Below, piece by piece: positions 51,846 to 60,858 of a stretch of DNA of 64,000 nucleotides. Numbering within the stretch: position 1 is the stretch's first letter; each line of letters opens with the position of its first letter. Location of the stretch: contig NZ_PEBD01000010.1 in assembly GCF_002735905.1 (NCBI RefSeq), positions 310,001 to 374,000 of the forward strand, written 5' to 3'. The notes below the pieces were generated by a model. That model was not told the DNA's origin and ran no database searches. It saw only the letters and a program-made list of their open reading frames with translations. The stretch is from Williamsia muralis (GTDB taxonomy: Bacteria > Actinomycetota > Actinomycetes > Mycobacteriales > Mycobacteriaceae). Position numbers and translations under genes: made by a program.

Positions 51846-53524
51846 CCGACACCCCCGCTTCCGCTCCGGCCGGGAGCGCTGAGCTGTCGCACAAGAAGAT
51901 CCTGACGATCCTCGGCGGACTGATGCTGGGGATGTTCCTGGCCTCACTCGATCAGACCATCGTCTCCACCGCCATCCGCACCATTGCCGATGACCTGCAG
52001 GGCTATTCGCTGCAGGCGTGGGTGACCACCGCGTATCTCGTCACGGCCACCATCGTGACCCCGCTCTACGGCAAGTTGTCGGACATGTACGGCCGCAAGA
52101 AGCTGTTCATGACGGCCATCACGATTTTCATCATCGGTTCGCTGCTGTGCACCACCGCGACCTCGATGTATCAGCTCGCGGGGTACCGCGCATTGCAGGG
52201 ACTCGGTGCCGGCGGCCTGATGTCGTTGGCGCTCACCATCGTCGGTGACATCGTGCCCCCGCGCGAGCGGGCGAAGTACCAGGGATATTTCCTCGCCGTC
52301 TTCGGCACCTCGAGTGTGGTGGGCCCCGTGCTCGGTGGCCTGCTCGCCGGCCAGGAGTCGATTCTGTTCGTGTCCGGCTGGCGTTGGGTGTTCCTCGTCA
52401 ACGTGCCGATCGGTCTCATCGCCCTGGTGGTGGTGTACCGCGTACTGGACTACGACCAGATCAGAGGCGCCCGCCGGCGGGTGGACTGGTCGGGAGCCGG
52501 GCTCCTGGCGCTGGGCGTGGTCCCGTTGCTGATCGTCGCCGAACAAGGCCGCGAATGGGGCTGGGGCAGTGGGTGGGCCATCGCCTGTTACACGGCCGGT
52601 GTGGTGGGCACGGCAGGGTTTGTCTACGTCGAGCACCGGATGGGCGAAGCCGCCATCATCCCGTTGCGCATCTTCCGGAACCGGATCTTCGCGCAGGGCA
52701 TCGTCATCTCCGTGGTGGTCGGCATGGTGATGTTCGGCTCGATCTCGATGCTGCCGCAGTACTTCCAGGTGCTGCGAGGGTCGAGCCCCACGGTCGCCGG
52801 TCTGCAGATGTTGCCCATGGTCCTCGGTTTGATGATCGCTTCGGTGGCATCCGGACAGCTCATCTCCCGCACCGGCCGCTACCGGATCTACCCGATCGTC
52901 GGGTCGATCCTCATCACCGTCTCGACGTTCCTGCTGCATCTGTTGAGCGTGGACACCCCGGTAGCACTGGTGATGACCCTGGCCTTCTTCCTCGGCTTCG
53001 GACTGGGCAACCTACTTCAGCCGATGACGCTGGCCTTGCAGAATGTGTTGCCGCCCAAGGACATGGGCGTCTCCACCGCGTCGGCCACCTTCTTCCGCCA
53101 GATTGGTGGAACGCTCGGCGTGGCGGTGTTCTTCTCGATCCTGTTCTCGCTGATGGGGCCCAACGTCACCGATGGGCTCAAGGACAGTGCGGACACCCCT
53201 GAGTTCAGGCAGGCCGTCGCGACCGCCGCGCAGAGTCCGGACGCGCAGGTCGCCGCATTCGGGAAGGGCCTGATCGCTGCGGCCGCCGACCCGGATGCCC
53301 AGACCGGCAGTGTCATGGACGACACCTCGGTGATCTCCGAACTGCCCGAACCGATCTCGCGACCGATTCGCGTCGGGTTCGCCGACGCGATGGACACGGT
53401 GTTCTTGACCGTGTCGATCGTCTCGCTGATCTCGCTTGTGCTGGTGTTCTTCTGGAAAGAGGTTCCATTGCGGACCAAGTCGGGGATGCAAGCAGCCAAG
53501 GACGAGGCCGAGGCCGAATCCTGA
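51842..53524 (+). CDS. MFS multidrug exporter, DHA2 (EmrB/QacA) family
   Basis: 560 residues, 14 predicted helices. Motif A is GKLSDMYGRKKLF after helix 2, and motif C-like GTSSVVGPVLGGLL is in helix 5; SLDQTIVSTAIRTI near the N-terminus is the DHA2 D1 motif. A large external loop of about 80 residues (about 440-525) precedes the last helix. TTG start at 51842 in overlap with the MarR stop. It is a proton-driven drug exporter by family. Confidence 0.92.
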   Translation: MTDTPASAPAGSAELSHKKILTILGGLMLGMFLASLDQTIVSTAIRTIADDLQGYSLQAWVTTAYLVTATIVTPLYGKLSDMYGRKKLFMTAITIFIIGSLLCTTATSMYQLAGYRALQGLGAGGLMSLALTIVGDIVPPRERAKYQGYFLAVFGTSSVVGPVLGGLLAGQESILFVSGWRWVFLVNVPIGLIALVVVYRVLDYDQIRGARRRVDWSGAGLLALGVVPLLIVAEQGREWGWGSGWAIACYTAGVVGTAGFVYVEHRMGEAAIIPLRIFRNRIFAQGIVISVVVGMVMFGSISMLPQYFQVLRGSSPTVAGLQMLPMVLGLMIASVASGQLISRTGRYRIYPIVGSILITVSTFLLHLLSVDTPVALVMTLAFFLGFGLGNLLQPMTLALQNVLPPKDMGVSTASATFFRQIGGTLGVAVFFSILFSLMGPNVTDGLKDSADTPEFRQAVATAAQSPDAQVAAFGKGLIAAAADPDAQTGSVMDDTSVISELPEPISRPIRVGFADAMDTVFLTVSIVSLISLVLVFFWKEVPLRTKSGMQAAKDEAEAES

Positions 53525-53549
53525 GGCCGATTCCTGAGGCCGAACGCGA

Positions 53550-53581
53550 GCAGGGCCCGACTCCGTGGAGTCGGGCCCTGC
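53550..53581. terminator. Bidirectional terminator between the MFS and ppa genes
   Basis: GCAGGGCCCGACTCC (53550-53564) and GGAGTCGGGCCCTGC (53567-53581) form a perfect 15-bp stem with a 2-nt centre, between two convergent genes. Confidence 0.85.
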
Positions 53582-53604
53582 TGTGCTGCGGGTGTGAGTG
53601 CAGA

Positions 53605-54117
53605 TCAGCCGCGAGAGGGTTCGTTCGCCTCGTGCGGTTGAGCCTTGAGTCGCTCGATGGCTTCCTGCGCCACCTTCTCGGCGTCGGCCTTGCCGGTCCA
53701 GCCGCCCGCCGTGACCTCTTTGCCCGGCTCGAGATCCTTGTAGTGCTCGAAGAAGTGCGCGATGGCCTTGAGCTCGAACTCGGGCACATCATCGATGTCC
53801 TGGATGTGGTCCCAGCGCACGTCCTTCGCCGGAACGGCCAGCAACTTGTCGTCGCCGCCTGCCTCATCGGTCATCCGGAACATGCCGACGACCCGGGCCC
53901 GGACGATGACGCCCGGGAAGACCGACTCGGGCAGCAGGACCATGGCGTCCAGGGGGTCGCCGTCTTCGCCGAGGGTGTTGTCGATGAATCCGTAGTCCGC
54001 CGGATAGCCCATCGACGTGTACAGATAGCGGTCGAGATAAACCTTCCCGGACTCGTGATCGACCTCGTATTTGTTGCGTTGTCCTTTGGGGATCTCGATC
54101 GTGACGTCGAAGTCCAC
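53605..54117 (-). CDS. ppa: Inorganic pyrophosphatase
   Basis: 170 residues; family I soluble enzyme splitting pyrophosphate. Metal site [17 protein letters not shown] (the D-x-D-P-x-D motif, about residues 51-67), [13 protein letters not shown] and YPADYGFI are present. GTG at 54117 has AGGAGG directly upstream. It is divergent from dacB, as in M. tuberculosis (Rv3628/Rv3627c). Confidence 0.96.
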   Translation of the reverse strand: MDFDVTIEIPKGQRNKYEVDHESGKVYLDRYLYTSMGYPADYGFIDNTLGEDGDPLDAMVLLPESVFPGVIVRARVVGMFRMTDEAGGDDKLLAVPAKDVRWDHIQDIDDVPEFELKAIAHFFEHYKDLEPGKEVTAGGWTGKADAEKVAQEAIERLKAQPHEANEPSRG

Positions 54118-54222
54118 GCTTCCTCCTGATGCATTCAGCGAATCCGGTCCGAAAATCGACTCAACGATACTGTGGACACAACGATCCGCCGCGCTCGGCG
54201 GCACAATTGACCGGAGGTATCG

Positions 54223-55596
54223 GTGGCAGGCACTTCGCTGAGCCGCAAAGGACTGTGGTGGACGCTCGTTCCCGTGGTGGCTCTCATCGCTGTGGCAGCC
54301 ATTGCGCTGGTCATCGCCTTCCGCGTGGACGACGGCTCCGACGCCCTCCCCGCGGGTGCCTCACCCCAGCCACCACCGGCGTCGCTGACACCGAGGATCA
54401 ATCCGGTACGTGCGGACGCGCCTGCGCCGACACCCGCAGGAGTGCGAACCGAACTCGCGCAAGCGTTGGCCAACCCGGATCTCGGTGAGTTGAGTGGCGA
54501 GATCTCCGACGCCCTGACCGGCGCCGAATTGTGGTCGACGAATCCGAATCGCGCGCTGATCCCGGCATCGACGATCAAGGTCCTCACCGCATCGGCTGCC
54601 TTGTTGGCACTGCCGCACGAGCAGAGGGTGACCACCACCGTGGTCGCCGGCGCGGGCGGACAGGTGATCCTCGTGGGCGCAGGCGACCCGACGCTGTCGG
54701 TGCAACCGGACGGTCAGGACACTTTCTTCACCGATGCTCCGCGGATCAGCGCGCTGGCCGACCAGATTAAGAAGGCCGGCGTCGACGTGACCTCGGTGGC
54801 CGTGGACACCAACGCGTTCAGTGGTCCGACACTGGCGCCGAGCTGGGATCCGGCCGACATCGCGGCCGGGAACATCACCCCGATCGAATCGCTGATCGCC
54901 GACTCGGGCCGTAATGATCCGCTCTTCATCGATTCGCCGCGCACCTCGACTCCGGCCCTGACCGCCGGTGCCGCTCTTGCCGACGCGCTCGGAGTGGACG
55001 CGGCACCCACCGAGGCGACTGCACCGGCGAATGCCCGGGTGATCGCCCAGGTGCAGTCGGCGCCTCTCGTGACGCGCCTCGGGGACATGATGCGAGCCAG
55101 CGACAACGTGCTGGCCGAGACCGTCTCCATCGAGATCGCGAAGGCCACCGGTGGTCGCCCGACGATGGCCGGTGGCATCGAGGCGGTGCGTAAAACGCTG
55201 AGCGACTACGGCTTCAACATGAACGGAACCGTGTTCGCCGACGTCAGTGGGCTGTCCGAGGACAATCGCGTCTCGGCGGCCCTGCTCGATCAGGTGGTCA
55301 ACGCCGGCGCCGGAGACGCACAGCCCAAACTGCGGCCCCTGCTCGACATGCTCCCTGTCGCAGGCGCCACCGGCACCCTCGCCGAACGTTTCGACACCCA
55401 GAACAAGTCGGGTGCCGGCTGGGTGAGGGCCAAGACGGGAACACTGACCGGAGCGAGTGCGTTGGTGGGTGTGGTGCAGACGAGAGAAGGCCGGGTCCTG
55501 AGTTTCGCGCTGATGTCCAACGGGAGTTCGCCAGATGCGGCCCGCCCGGCGCTCGATGCAATCGCAGTGGCACTGCGGGAATGTGGATGCCGATGA
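54223..55596 (+). CDS. dacB: D-alanyl-D-alanine carboxypeptidase/endopeptidase (PBP4, S13)
   Basis: 457 residues. One N-terminal transmembrane helix (about 13-33) and a Pro-rich linker lead to the peptidase. Catalytic motifs are SxxK in [10 protein letters not shown] (S116, K119), SDN in [10 protein letters not shown] and KTG in [12 protein letters not shown]. It trims or cleaves peptidoglycan cross-links outside the membrane. GTG at 54223 with GGAGG upstream. It overlaps the next gene by ATGA, starting the dacB-zincin-tilS operon. Confidence 0.94.
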   Translation: MAGTSLSRKGLWWTLVPVVALIAVAAIALVIAFRVDDGSDALPAGASPQPPPASLTPRINPVRADAPAPTPAGVRTELAQALANPDLGELSGEISDALTGAELWSTNPNRALIPASTIKVLTASAALLALPHEQRVTTTVVAGAGGQVILVGAGDPTLSVQPDGQDTFFTDAPRISALADQIKKAGVDVTSVAVDTNAFSGPTLAPSWDPADIAAGNITPIESLIADSGRNDPLFIDSPRTSTPALTAGAALADALGVDAAPTEATAPANARVIAQVQSAPLVTRLGDMMRASDNVLAETVSIEIAKATGGRPTMAGGIEAVRKTLSDYGFNMNGTVFADVSGLSEDNRVSAALLDQVVNAGAGDAQPKLRPLLDMLPVAGATGTLAERFDTQNKSGAGWVRAKTGTLTGASALVGVVQTREGRVLSFALMSNGSSPDAARPALDAIAVALRECGCR

Positions 55597-56609
55597 GTAT
55601 CGACTGGCAACTCGCCGCGACGGTGGGTAAGAAGGTCGCCCGTCCCGGGCCTGTCACCACCGACTACACGATCAATGCGGCGCAACAGGAACTCGCACGG
55701 TCGTCGGCCGCTGCCGAAGGCCCCGTTCGTGAGGTCACGGGATTGGCCGACGGTCTGGCCGTGCCCGCGGCCCAGATCCTCGACCGCGGTGGTTGGATCG
55801 AGGCCGCTGCGCTGTCGATGTCGGCGATGCTCGAGGGGGCTGAGCCCGACGGAAAGCCGGGGATATCCGGACGCGTCGCCGGCGTCCAGGCCGGCGGACT
55901 GCTGGCACTGCTGTCTGGCGCGATCCTCGGGCAATACGATCCGTTCACCGCCAACCCGGATACCGGCTCCGACGGGGTCTTGATGCTGGTGACGCCCAAC
56001 ATCATCGCCGTCGAACGGTCGTTGCGGGTTGTACCCTCGGACTTTCGGTTGTGGGTGTGTCTGCATGAGGTGACGCACCGGGTGCAGTTCTCCGCCAATC
56101 CGTGGTTGCGCGATTACATGTCGTCCAATGTCGAAGCCCTGACCGCCGAAACCGCGGAATCCGCGGGTGAATTGGTCACGCGGATCAGTGCGGCGATGCG
56201 CAGCGACCAGCCTCGGGAAAAGGGCATCGTCGGTGCGATGCAGTTGTTGCAGAGCCCTGAGCAATACGAGGCATTCACCCGGATGATGATGCTCGGAACA
56301 CTTCTCGAGGGCCACGCCGATCACGTCATGGATGCCGTCGGACCGCAGCACGTCCCGACCGTCGACACGATTCGCGCGGCATTCGACAAACGTCGGGGCC
56401 GGCCGCAGAATCCCGTGCAACGGTTGCTGCGTGTGCTCCTCGGAATGGACGCCAAACTCGCTCAGTACATTCGCGGCAAGGCGTTTGTCGATGAAGTCGT
56501 CGGGACCGTGGGCATGACCCGCTTCAATGCGATCTGGACGGGGCCGGAGACCATGCCGCTGCCCGCCGAGATCGAAAAGCCACGATTGTGGATCGACCGG
56601 GTGTTGTGA
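55593..56609 (+). CDS. Zincin-like metalloprotease (DUF2342, Rv3626c-like)
   Basis: 338 residues. HEVTH (H158, E159, H162) within LWVCLHEVTHRVQF is the zinc site, and GTLLEGHADHVMDAVG downstream supplies the third ligand region. No signal peptide, so cytoplasmic. Annotated in actinobacteria as zinc-dependent metalloprotease or coenzyme F420-associated protein; the substrate is unknown. The ATG at 55593 overlaps dacB and its stop overlaps the tilS GTG, so the three genes are coupled as in Rv3627c-Rv3625c. Confidence 0.9.
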   Translation: MSIDWQLAATVGKKVARPGPVTTDYTINAAQQELARSSAAAEGPVREVTGLADGLAVPAAQILDRGGWIEAAALSMSAMLEGAEPDGKPGISGRVAGVQAGGLLALLSGAILGQYDPFTANPDTGSDGVLMLVTPNIIAVERSLRVVPSDFRLWVCLHEVTHRVQFSANPWLRDYMSSNVEALTAETAESAGELVTRISAAMRSDQPREKGIVGAMQLLQSPEQYEAFTRMMMLGTLLEGHADHVMDAVGPQHVPTVDTIRAAFDKRRGRPQNPVQRLLRVLLGMDAKLAQYIRGKAFVDEVVGTVGMTRFNAIWTGPETMPLPAEIEKPRLWIDRVL

Positions 56610-57568
56610 ACCCCGGGGTGAGCTCGGGCGCCATCGCCGAGGTCACCGGCGCCGTGGCGTCCTTCGCCCAGGATCATCTCGACGGGACCGTTGTTTGCGT
56701 GGGGTTGTCGGGCGGGGCGGATTCGCTGGCACTCACCGCCGCTGCCGTGCGCGCCGGCCTGGAGGTGCACGCCCTGGTGGTCGACCACCGACTCCAAGAA
56801 GGCTCGGCCGCGGTCGCCGACGTGGCGGCGCAGTCGGCCTGGGCGATGGGCGCGCAGGCCACGGTGCTCCCCGTGGACGTGGTGGGTCGTGGTGGTCTCG
56901 AGGCGGCGGCACGCCGTGCTCGCTATGCCGCACTCGACGAGGCGCGCGCGGGCAGGCCCGTCTTACTCGCGCACACCCTCGACGATCAGGCGGAGACCGT
57001 TCTCCTCGGCCTCGCCAGAGGGTCTGGGCCGCGGTCCATCGCCGGGATGCGTGCGTGGACTCCGCCGTTCGGTCGCCCGTTGCTCGGTCTGCGGCGCGCT
57101 GACACGGTGGCCGCGTGCACCGACCTGGGGTTGTCGCCGCATCACGACCCGCACAACACCGACCCGCGGTTCACACGGGTCCGGTTGCGTACCGAGGTGC
57201 TGCCCCTGCTGGAGCAGGTGTTGCACGGCGGGGTCGTCGAATCGTTGGGTCGCACGGCATCACAGTTGCAGGACGACATCGACGTACTCGAGGACTTGGC
57301 CGACGACGCCGCCGGTGTCATCGGCGGAGACGAGATCGTCTGCGCGGAGATGACCTCGATACCGGCAGCGATCCGGCGGCGACTGCTGCGTCGCTGGCTC
57401 GTCGCGCAGGGGGCGACGGAACCGACCGGCTCAGTGGTGAACGCAGTCGACGCCCTTGTGGTGCGGTGGCGTGGCCAAGGGCCGGTCGCGGTCGGTGGGA
57501 ACCCCGATCACAGGCTGGAGATAGCGCGACGCGGCGCCCGACTCGTGGTCGAACGCCGCGTGCGTTGA
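56606..57568 (+). CDS. tilS: tRNA(Ile)-lysidine synthase
   Basis: 320 residues; adds lysine to C34 of the isoleucine CAU tRNA. The PP-loop SGGADSLAL (about 38-46), VDHRLQEGSA and AHTLDDQAETVLLGLARG are family hallmarks. The long C-terminal domain of E. coli TilS is absent, as usual in actinobacteria. GTG at 56606 overlaps the zincin stop by 4 bp. In most mycobacteria hpt follows directly; here a convergent secreted-protein gene is inserted. Confidence 0.94.
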   Translation: MNPGVSSGAIAEVTGAVASFAQDHLDGTVVCVGLSGGADSLALTAAAVRAGLEVHALVVDHRLQEGSAAVADVAAQSAWAMGAQATVLPVDVVGRGGLEAAARRARYAALDEARAGRPVLLAHTLDDQAETVLLGLARGSGPRSIAGMRAWTPPFGRPLLGLRRADTVAACTDLGLSPHHDPHNTDPRFTRVRLRTEVLPLLEQVLHGGVVESLGRTASQLQDDIDVLEDLADDAAGVIGGDEIVCAEMTSIPAAIRRRLLRRWLVAQGATEPTGSVVNAVDALVVRWRGQGPVAVGGNPDHRLEIARRGARLVVERRVR

Positions 57569-57585
57569 GCTGTGTTCCGGCAGCC

Positions 57586-58239
57586 TCAGTTGGCCGGCGG
57601 GACGAACGGGGAGTTGATGGTGTTGAAGAACTGGATGGCGGCACCGATGAGGACCGGTCCACCCACGACGATGGTTCCGACGACGCCTCCGATGCCGGCT
57701 CCCGTCACGATGCCGGGCAGACACCCGACGATCCCGGCGGGCAGGCCCACCACGCATCCGATGATGCCGCCGACGATGGTCCCGACGAGACCGCCCACCG
57801 CTGATGCGGTGTTGATGCTCTGACTCAGGGTCTGCATCGCCTGCATGTCGCGCTGCTCGCGGGTGGCCGGAGCCGCTGCCTGCTTGCGTACGGCGTCGCT
57901 GACCTTGATGGGTTGAGCGGCCGCAGCGTCGCGGACCGGCGTCAGGGTCGCGGTGCGGCCGTTGATGTAGGCGTTGATGGGGAATTGCTTGTCGTTGAGG
58001 TTGTAGGCGAGGGGAATGCTCGCAGCGACATTGCCTTTGTTGTCGACGATCTGGAATTGACCGTCCGAGGTGCGCAGCGAACCGATGTCGGTCTTCAACA
58101 CGACGTGGTCGCCGACGATATTCGCCGAATAGCCGATGTCTTTCGCGGGCGGGGCCGCATTCGCCTGCGTTGCCGTGACCACGCTGGCGGTGGTGGCCAG
58201 GACCAGCATGGCCGAGACCACTGATTTCCGAAACCTCAT
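57586..58239 (-). CDS. Secreted protein with C-terminal glycine-zipper region
   Basis: 217 residues. Signal peptide about 1-29 with cleavage after TQANA. Residues about 30-105 form an all-beta-looking domain (YSANIVGDHVVLKTDIG, FQIVDNKGNVAASIPL). Residues about 145-215 are hydrophobic with spaced glycines (VGGLVGTIVGGIIGCVVGLPAGIVG, in parts) and two cysteines, a glycine-zipper pattern that could insert in a membrane. Such small exported proteins are common in mycolata; function unknown. AGAGGGGA lies upstream of the ATG. It sits on the opposite strand between tilS and hpt. Confidence 0.7.
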   Translation of the reverse strand: MRFRKSVVSAMLVLATTASVVTATQANAAPPAKDIGYSANIVGDHVVLKTDIGSLRTSDGQFQIVDNKGNVAASIPLAYNLNDKQFPINAYINGRTATLTPVRDAAAAQPIKVSDAVRKQAAAPATREQRDMQAMQTLSQSINTASAVGGLVGTIVGGIIGCVVGLPAGIVGCLPGIVTGAGIGGVVGTIVVGGPVLIGAAIQFFNTINSPFVPPAN

Positions 58240-58550
58240 TGACTACAAATCCCCTCTGATTGCTTGAATGCCCGCCCGAACCGATTTCGATCCCCACATC
58301 GAAACAAGCAGAGGCGACGTGACCGGCCCCTGGGCAGAGGGGATGGTGACGCTATGTAATGACCATGTGTTCTCAGGCAACGCAATGCTAACGGTCGCCA
58401 AATGGGAGTTTGGCCGAAATGGGGACAATTCGCAAAACAAACGAGAAGTCGCCACGAAAAGCCATATGGCTGTCGCGAATTGGTGTCATTCGTTGGGTCT
58501 ACACAGCTGCCGGCCGACGGCTGCGCGACCCGGGCTGCGGCCGTTGAGGC
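58240..58550. other. 311-bp divergent intergenic region, no gene seen
   Basis: More AT-rich than its surroundings, between the secreted protein gene (minus) and hpt (plus). I see only a short CCCCT/AGGGG inverted repeat near 58326-58341 and no convincing ORF. Its length and composition suggest an extended control region for the secreted protein. Confidence 0.5.
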
Positions 58551-59129
58551 ATGATGATGTCCGTGAGCGAACAGCGCGATCCATATGGGGACGACATCGA
58601 AGCAGTTGTGGTCACCGAGGAGCAGATCCAGCGGCGCATCGCCGAGCTCGCCGAGACGGTGGCGAACCGGTACCGGGACACCCCGGATGACCTGGTCCTC
58701 ATCGGTGTCCTCAAGGGTGCGGTGATGTTCATGACCGACTTCGCACGGGCGCTGCCGATCCCGTCGCAGCTCGAGTTCATGGCGGTGAGTTCCTACGGGT
58801 CCTCGACGTCGTCGTCGGGTGTGGTGCGAATCCTCAAAGACCTCGACCGCGACATCCACGACCGCGACGTCGTGATCGTCGAAGACATCATCGACTCCGG
58901 GCTGACGCTCTCGTGGCTGGTGAAGAACTTGCGTACCCGCCACCCCAGGTCGTTGGAGGTCTGCACACTGCTGCGTAAACCCGACGCCGTGCGGGTGGAC
59001 GTACACGTCGAGGATGTCGGCTTCGACATCCCGAACGAATTCGTGGTCGGGTACGGGCTCGATTACGCCGAGCGGTACCGGGATCTGCCGTACGTCGGTC
59101 GGCTGAACCCGAACGTCTACTCCGATTAG
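58551..59129 (+). CDS. hpt: Hypoxanthine-guanine phosphoribosyltransferase
   Basis: 192 residues; salvages hypoxanthine and guanine with PRPP. The PRPP motif [16 protein letters not shown] (about 107-122), [14 protein letters not shown] and [21 protein letters not shown] are intact. Three consecutive ATG codons start the frame; TTGAGG lies just upstream, so 58551 or 58554-58557 are equivalent choices. The amidase gene follows by 12 bp. Confidence 0.95.
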   Translation: MMMSVSEQRDPYGDDIEAVVVTEEQIQRRIAELAETVANRYRDTPDDLVLIGVLKGAVMFMTDFARALPIPSQLEFMAVSSYGSSTSSSGVVRILKDLDRDIHDRDVVIVEDIIDSGLTLSWLVKNLRTRHPRSLEVCTLLRKPDAVRVDVHVEDVGFDIPNEFVVGYGLDYAERYRDLPYVGRLNPNVYSD

Positions 59130-59141
59130 AGGTTCGGTTCG

Positions 59142-60503
59142 GTGAGTGCGGTACAGACGGCAGAAGGTGTCCGGACCGGTCGACTCGATCCGGTGCAGGT
59201 GACCCGGGATGCGCTGTCACGGATAGCTGATCGCGACGGTTCCATCGGCGCATTCGTCAAGGTCCGTGCCGGCAAGGCCGTCGCCGAGGCGGAACTGCTG
59301 ACGGCCCATCCGGATCTGGCGAAGCTGCCCTTGGCCGGCGTGCCGGTTGCCATCAAGGACAACGTGTCCGTCGCAGGCGAGCCGATGACCGTGGGGTCGG
59401 CCGCAACAAGTCGAGCACCTGCGCTCAGTGACCACACCGTGGTCCGCAGGCTTCGAGCCGCCGGCGCAGTGGTCATCGGCCTCACCGCCGTACCCGAGCT
59501 GTGCTTGTGGGGCACCACCGACAACGAGCTGACCGTGACACGCAACCCGTGGAATCCGGCGCGAACCCCAGGCGGCTCGTCGGGTGGAGCGGCTGCGGCG
59601 GTGGCCAGCGGGCAGGTCGAGTTGGCGCACGGGAACGACGGCCTCGGCTCGATCCGCATCCCTGCCGCCGATTGCGGATTGTTCGGTTTCAAGCCCGGCC
59701 TCGGAGTGGTGCCCAGCGAGTTCGGCGGCAACGGCTGGTTCAAGATGAGCGAGAACGGGCCGCTTGCCACCACGGTTGCCGACGGCGCACTGATGCTCGG
59801 GGTGATGGCCGACGACATGGCCCTTGCCGCCGCCGGGACGGACGCTGACCCTGGGAAGCTCAGAATCGTTGTGGCGCAGAACTTTCCGCTGGCCGTGGGT
59901 CGGACGGACAAACATTTTGCGCAGGCGGTGTCCAGTTGCAGCGCAGTGCTCGCCGATCACGGCCACAGGGTGCCGCAGTCCAAGCTCCCGTACCCGAGCA
60001 ATCCGGCGCCGCTGTTGCTGCGATGGCTGGCAGGGGCTGCAGCCGACGCGGACGACTTCGCCAAGGCTGGTGGCGATCTGTCGAAGTTGCAGTCGCGCAG
60101 CAAGATTCACACGTCGCTCGGCAGGGTGGTGCAACGCTTTGATCTGGTACACGACGTCCAGGCCAGCACCATCGAGCAGAAGGTGCTCGCCTACCTCGAC
60201 CGCAACAAGGCCGACGTCTTGATGACCCCCGCCCTCGCAGCCCCACCCCTGGAGGCGAAGGCGTGGAGCAGCAAGAGCTGGGCGGCCAACATGTGGGCGA
60301 ACATCAACTACGCGCCGTTCCAGGGACTGTTCAACCTCCTCGGATGGCCTGCGATGTCGGTGCCGTTCGGTGTGCACCCGGTGTCCAAGACCCCGGTCGC
60401 CGTCCATTTCGCCGGCCGCCCGGGATCCGAGGCAACCTTGCTGAAGCTCGCTGCCCAGATCGAGGCCGCCCGTCCCTGGCAACGAGTAGCTCCCGGGTAC
60501 TGA
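59142..60503 (+). CDS. Amidase-signature family hydrolase
   Basis: 453 residues. The Ser-cisSer-Lys triad is visible: K72 in VAIKDNV, S146 in TPGGSSGGA and S170 in DGLGSIRIPA. The order and spacing (24 residues between serines) are normal for the family. It hydrolyses an amide of unknown identity in the cytoplasm. The GTG at 59142 is 12 bp after hpt; in M. tuberculosis hpt is followed by lpqG instead, so the gene is an addition to the conserved block. It is not GatA by context, since no gatB/gatC are near. Confidence 0.88.
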   Translation: MSAVQTAEGVRTGRLDPVQVTRDALSRIADRDGSIGAFVKVRAGKAVAEAELLTAHPDLAKLPLAGVPVAIKDNVSVAGEPMTVGSAATSRAPALSDHTVVRRLRAAGAVVIGLTAVPELCLWGTTDNELTVTRNPWNPARTPGGSSGGAAAAVASGQVELAHGNDGLGSIRIPAADCGLFGFKPGLGVVPSEFGGNGWFKMSENGPLATTVADGALMLGVMADDMALAAAGTDADPGKLRIVVAQNFPLAVGRTDKHFAQAVSSCSAVLADHGHRVPQSKLPYPSNPAPLLLRWLAGAAADADDFAKAGGDLSKLQSRSKIHTSLGRVVQRFDLVHDVQASTIEQKVLAYLDRNKADVLMTPALAAPPLEAKAWSSKSWAANMWANINYAPFQGLFNLLGWPAMSVPFGVHPVSKTPVAVHFAGRPGSEATLLKLAAQIEAARPWQRVAPGY

Positions 60504-60858
60504 CGGCTGCGCACTGCGCGAGCGTCGCCGACGTCCAGCGCGCGAAACTCGTCGTTGCGCTGTCTGTAGTCCGAGCTTCCCCAGGTTTCGCGAGCGTCGC
60601 CCACGCCCAGCGCGCAAAACCCGCCTTCGCGATCCCCGCAGGCCGAGCTTCCTCACGTTTCACGAGCCCACTAACCGGCCCGCTCCCGCACCTCCGCGCG
60701 CACGCTCCGCAGACCCGCGACTGTTTTCGCCCACGGGGAACGCGCGACCACGATGAATCGTTGACGGGTAGCCTGATGATTCAGACATCCCGACTGGAAG
60801 GACGCGCCGAAATCACAGAGGGCCGATAGTGGCCGTCGGGGTCGGCTGACACACCTCA
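60504..60858. repeat. Gene-free region with diverged copies of the ~72-bp repeat
   Basis: Two tandem units of about 72 bp (near 60520-60591 and 60592-60662) and part of a third (to about 60725) share the core of the array at 42140-43096: GTCTGTAGTCCGAGCTTC at about 60561 and CCCGCAGGCCGAGCTTC at about 60635. They keep the 71-bp period but the intervening part differs. The remaining ~130 bp before ftsH hold a TTGACG at 60760-60765 as a possible -35 and no gene. Confidence 0.7.

Noticed and set aside
58240-58550. Small ORFs in the intergenic region
   Set aside because: None has a convincing start with ribosome site or a coding-like composition.
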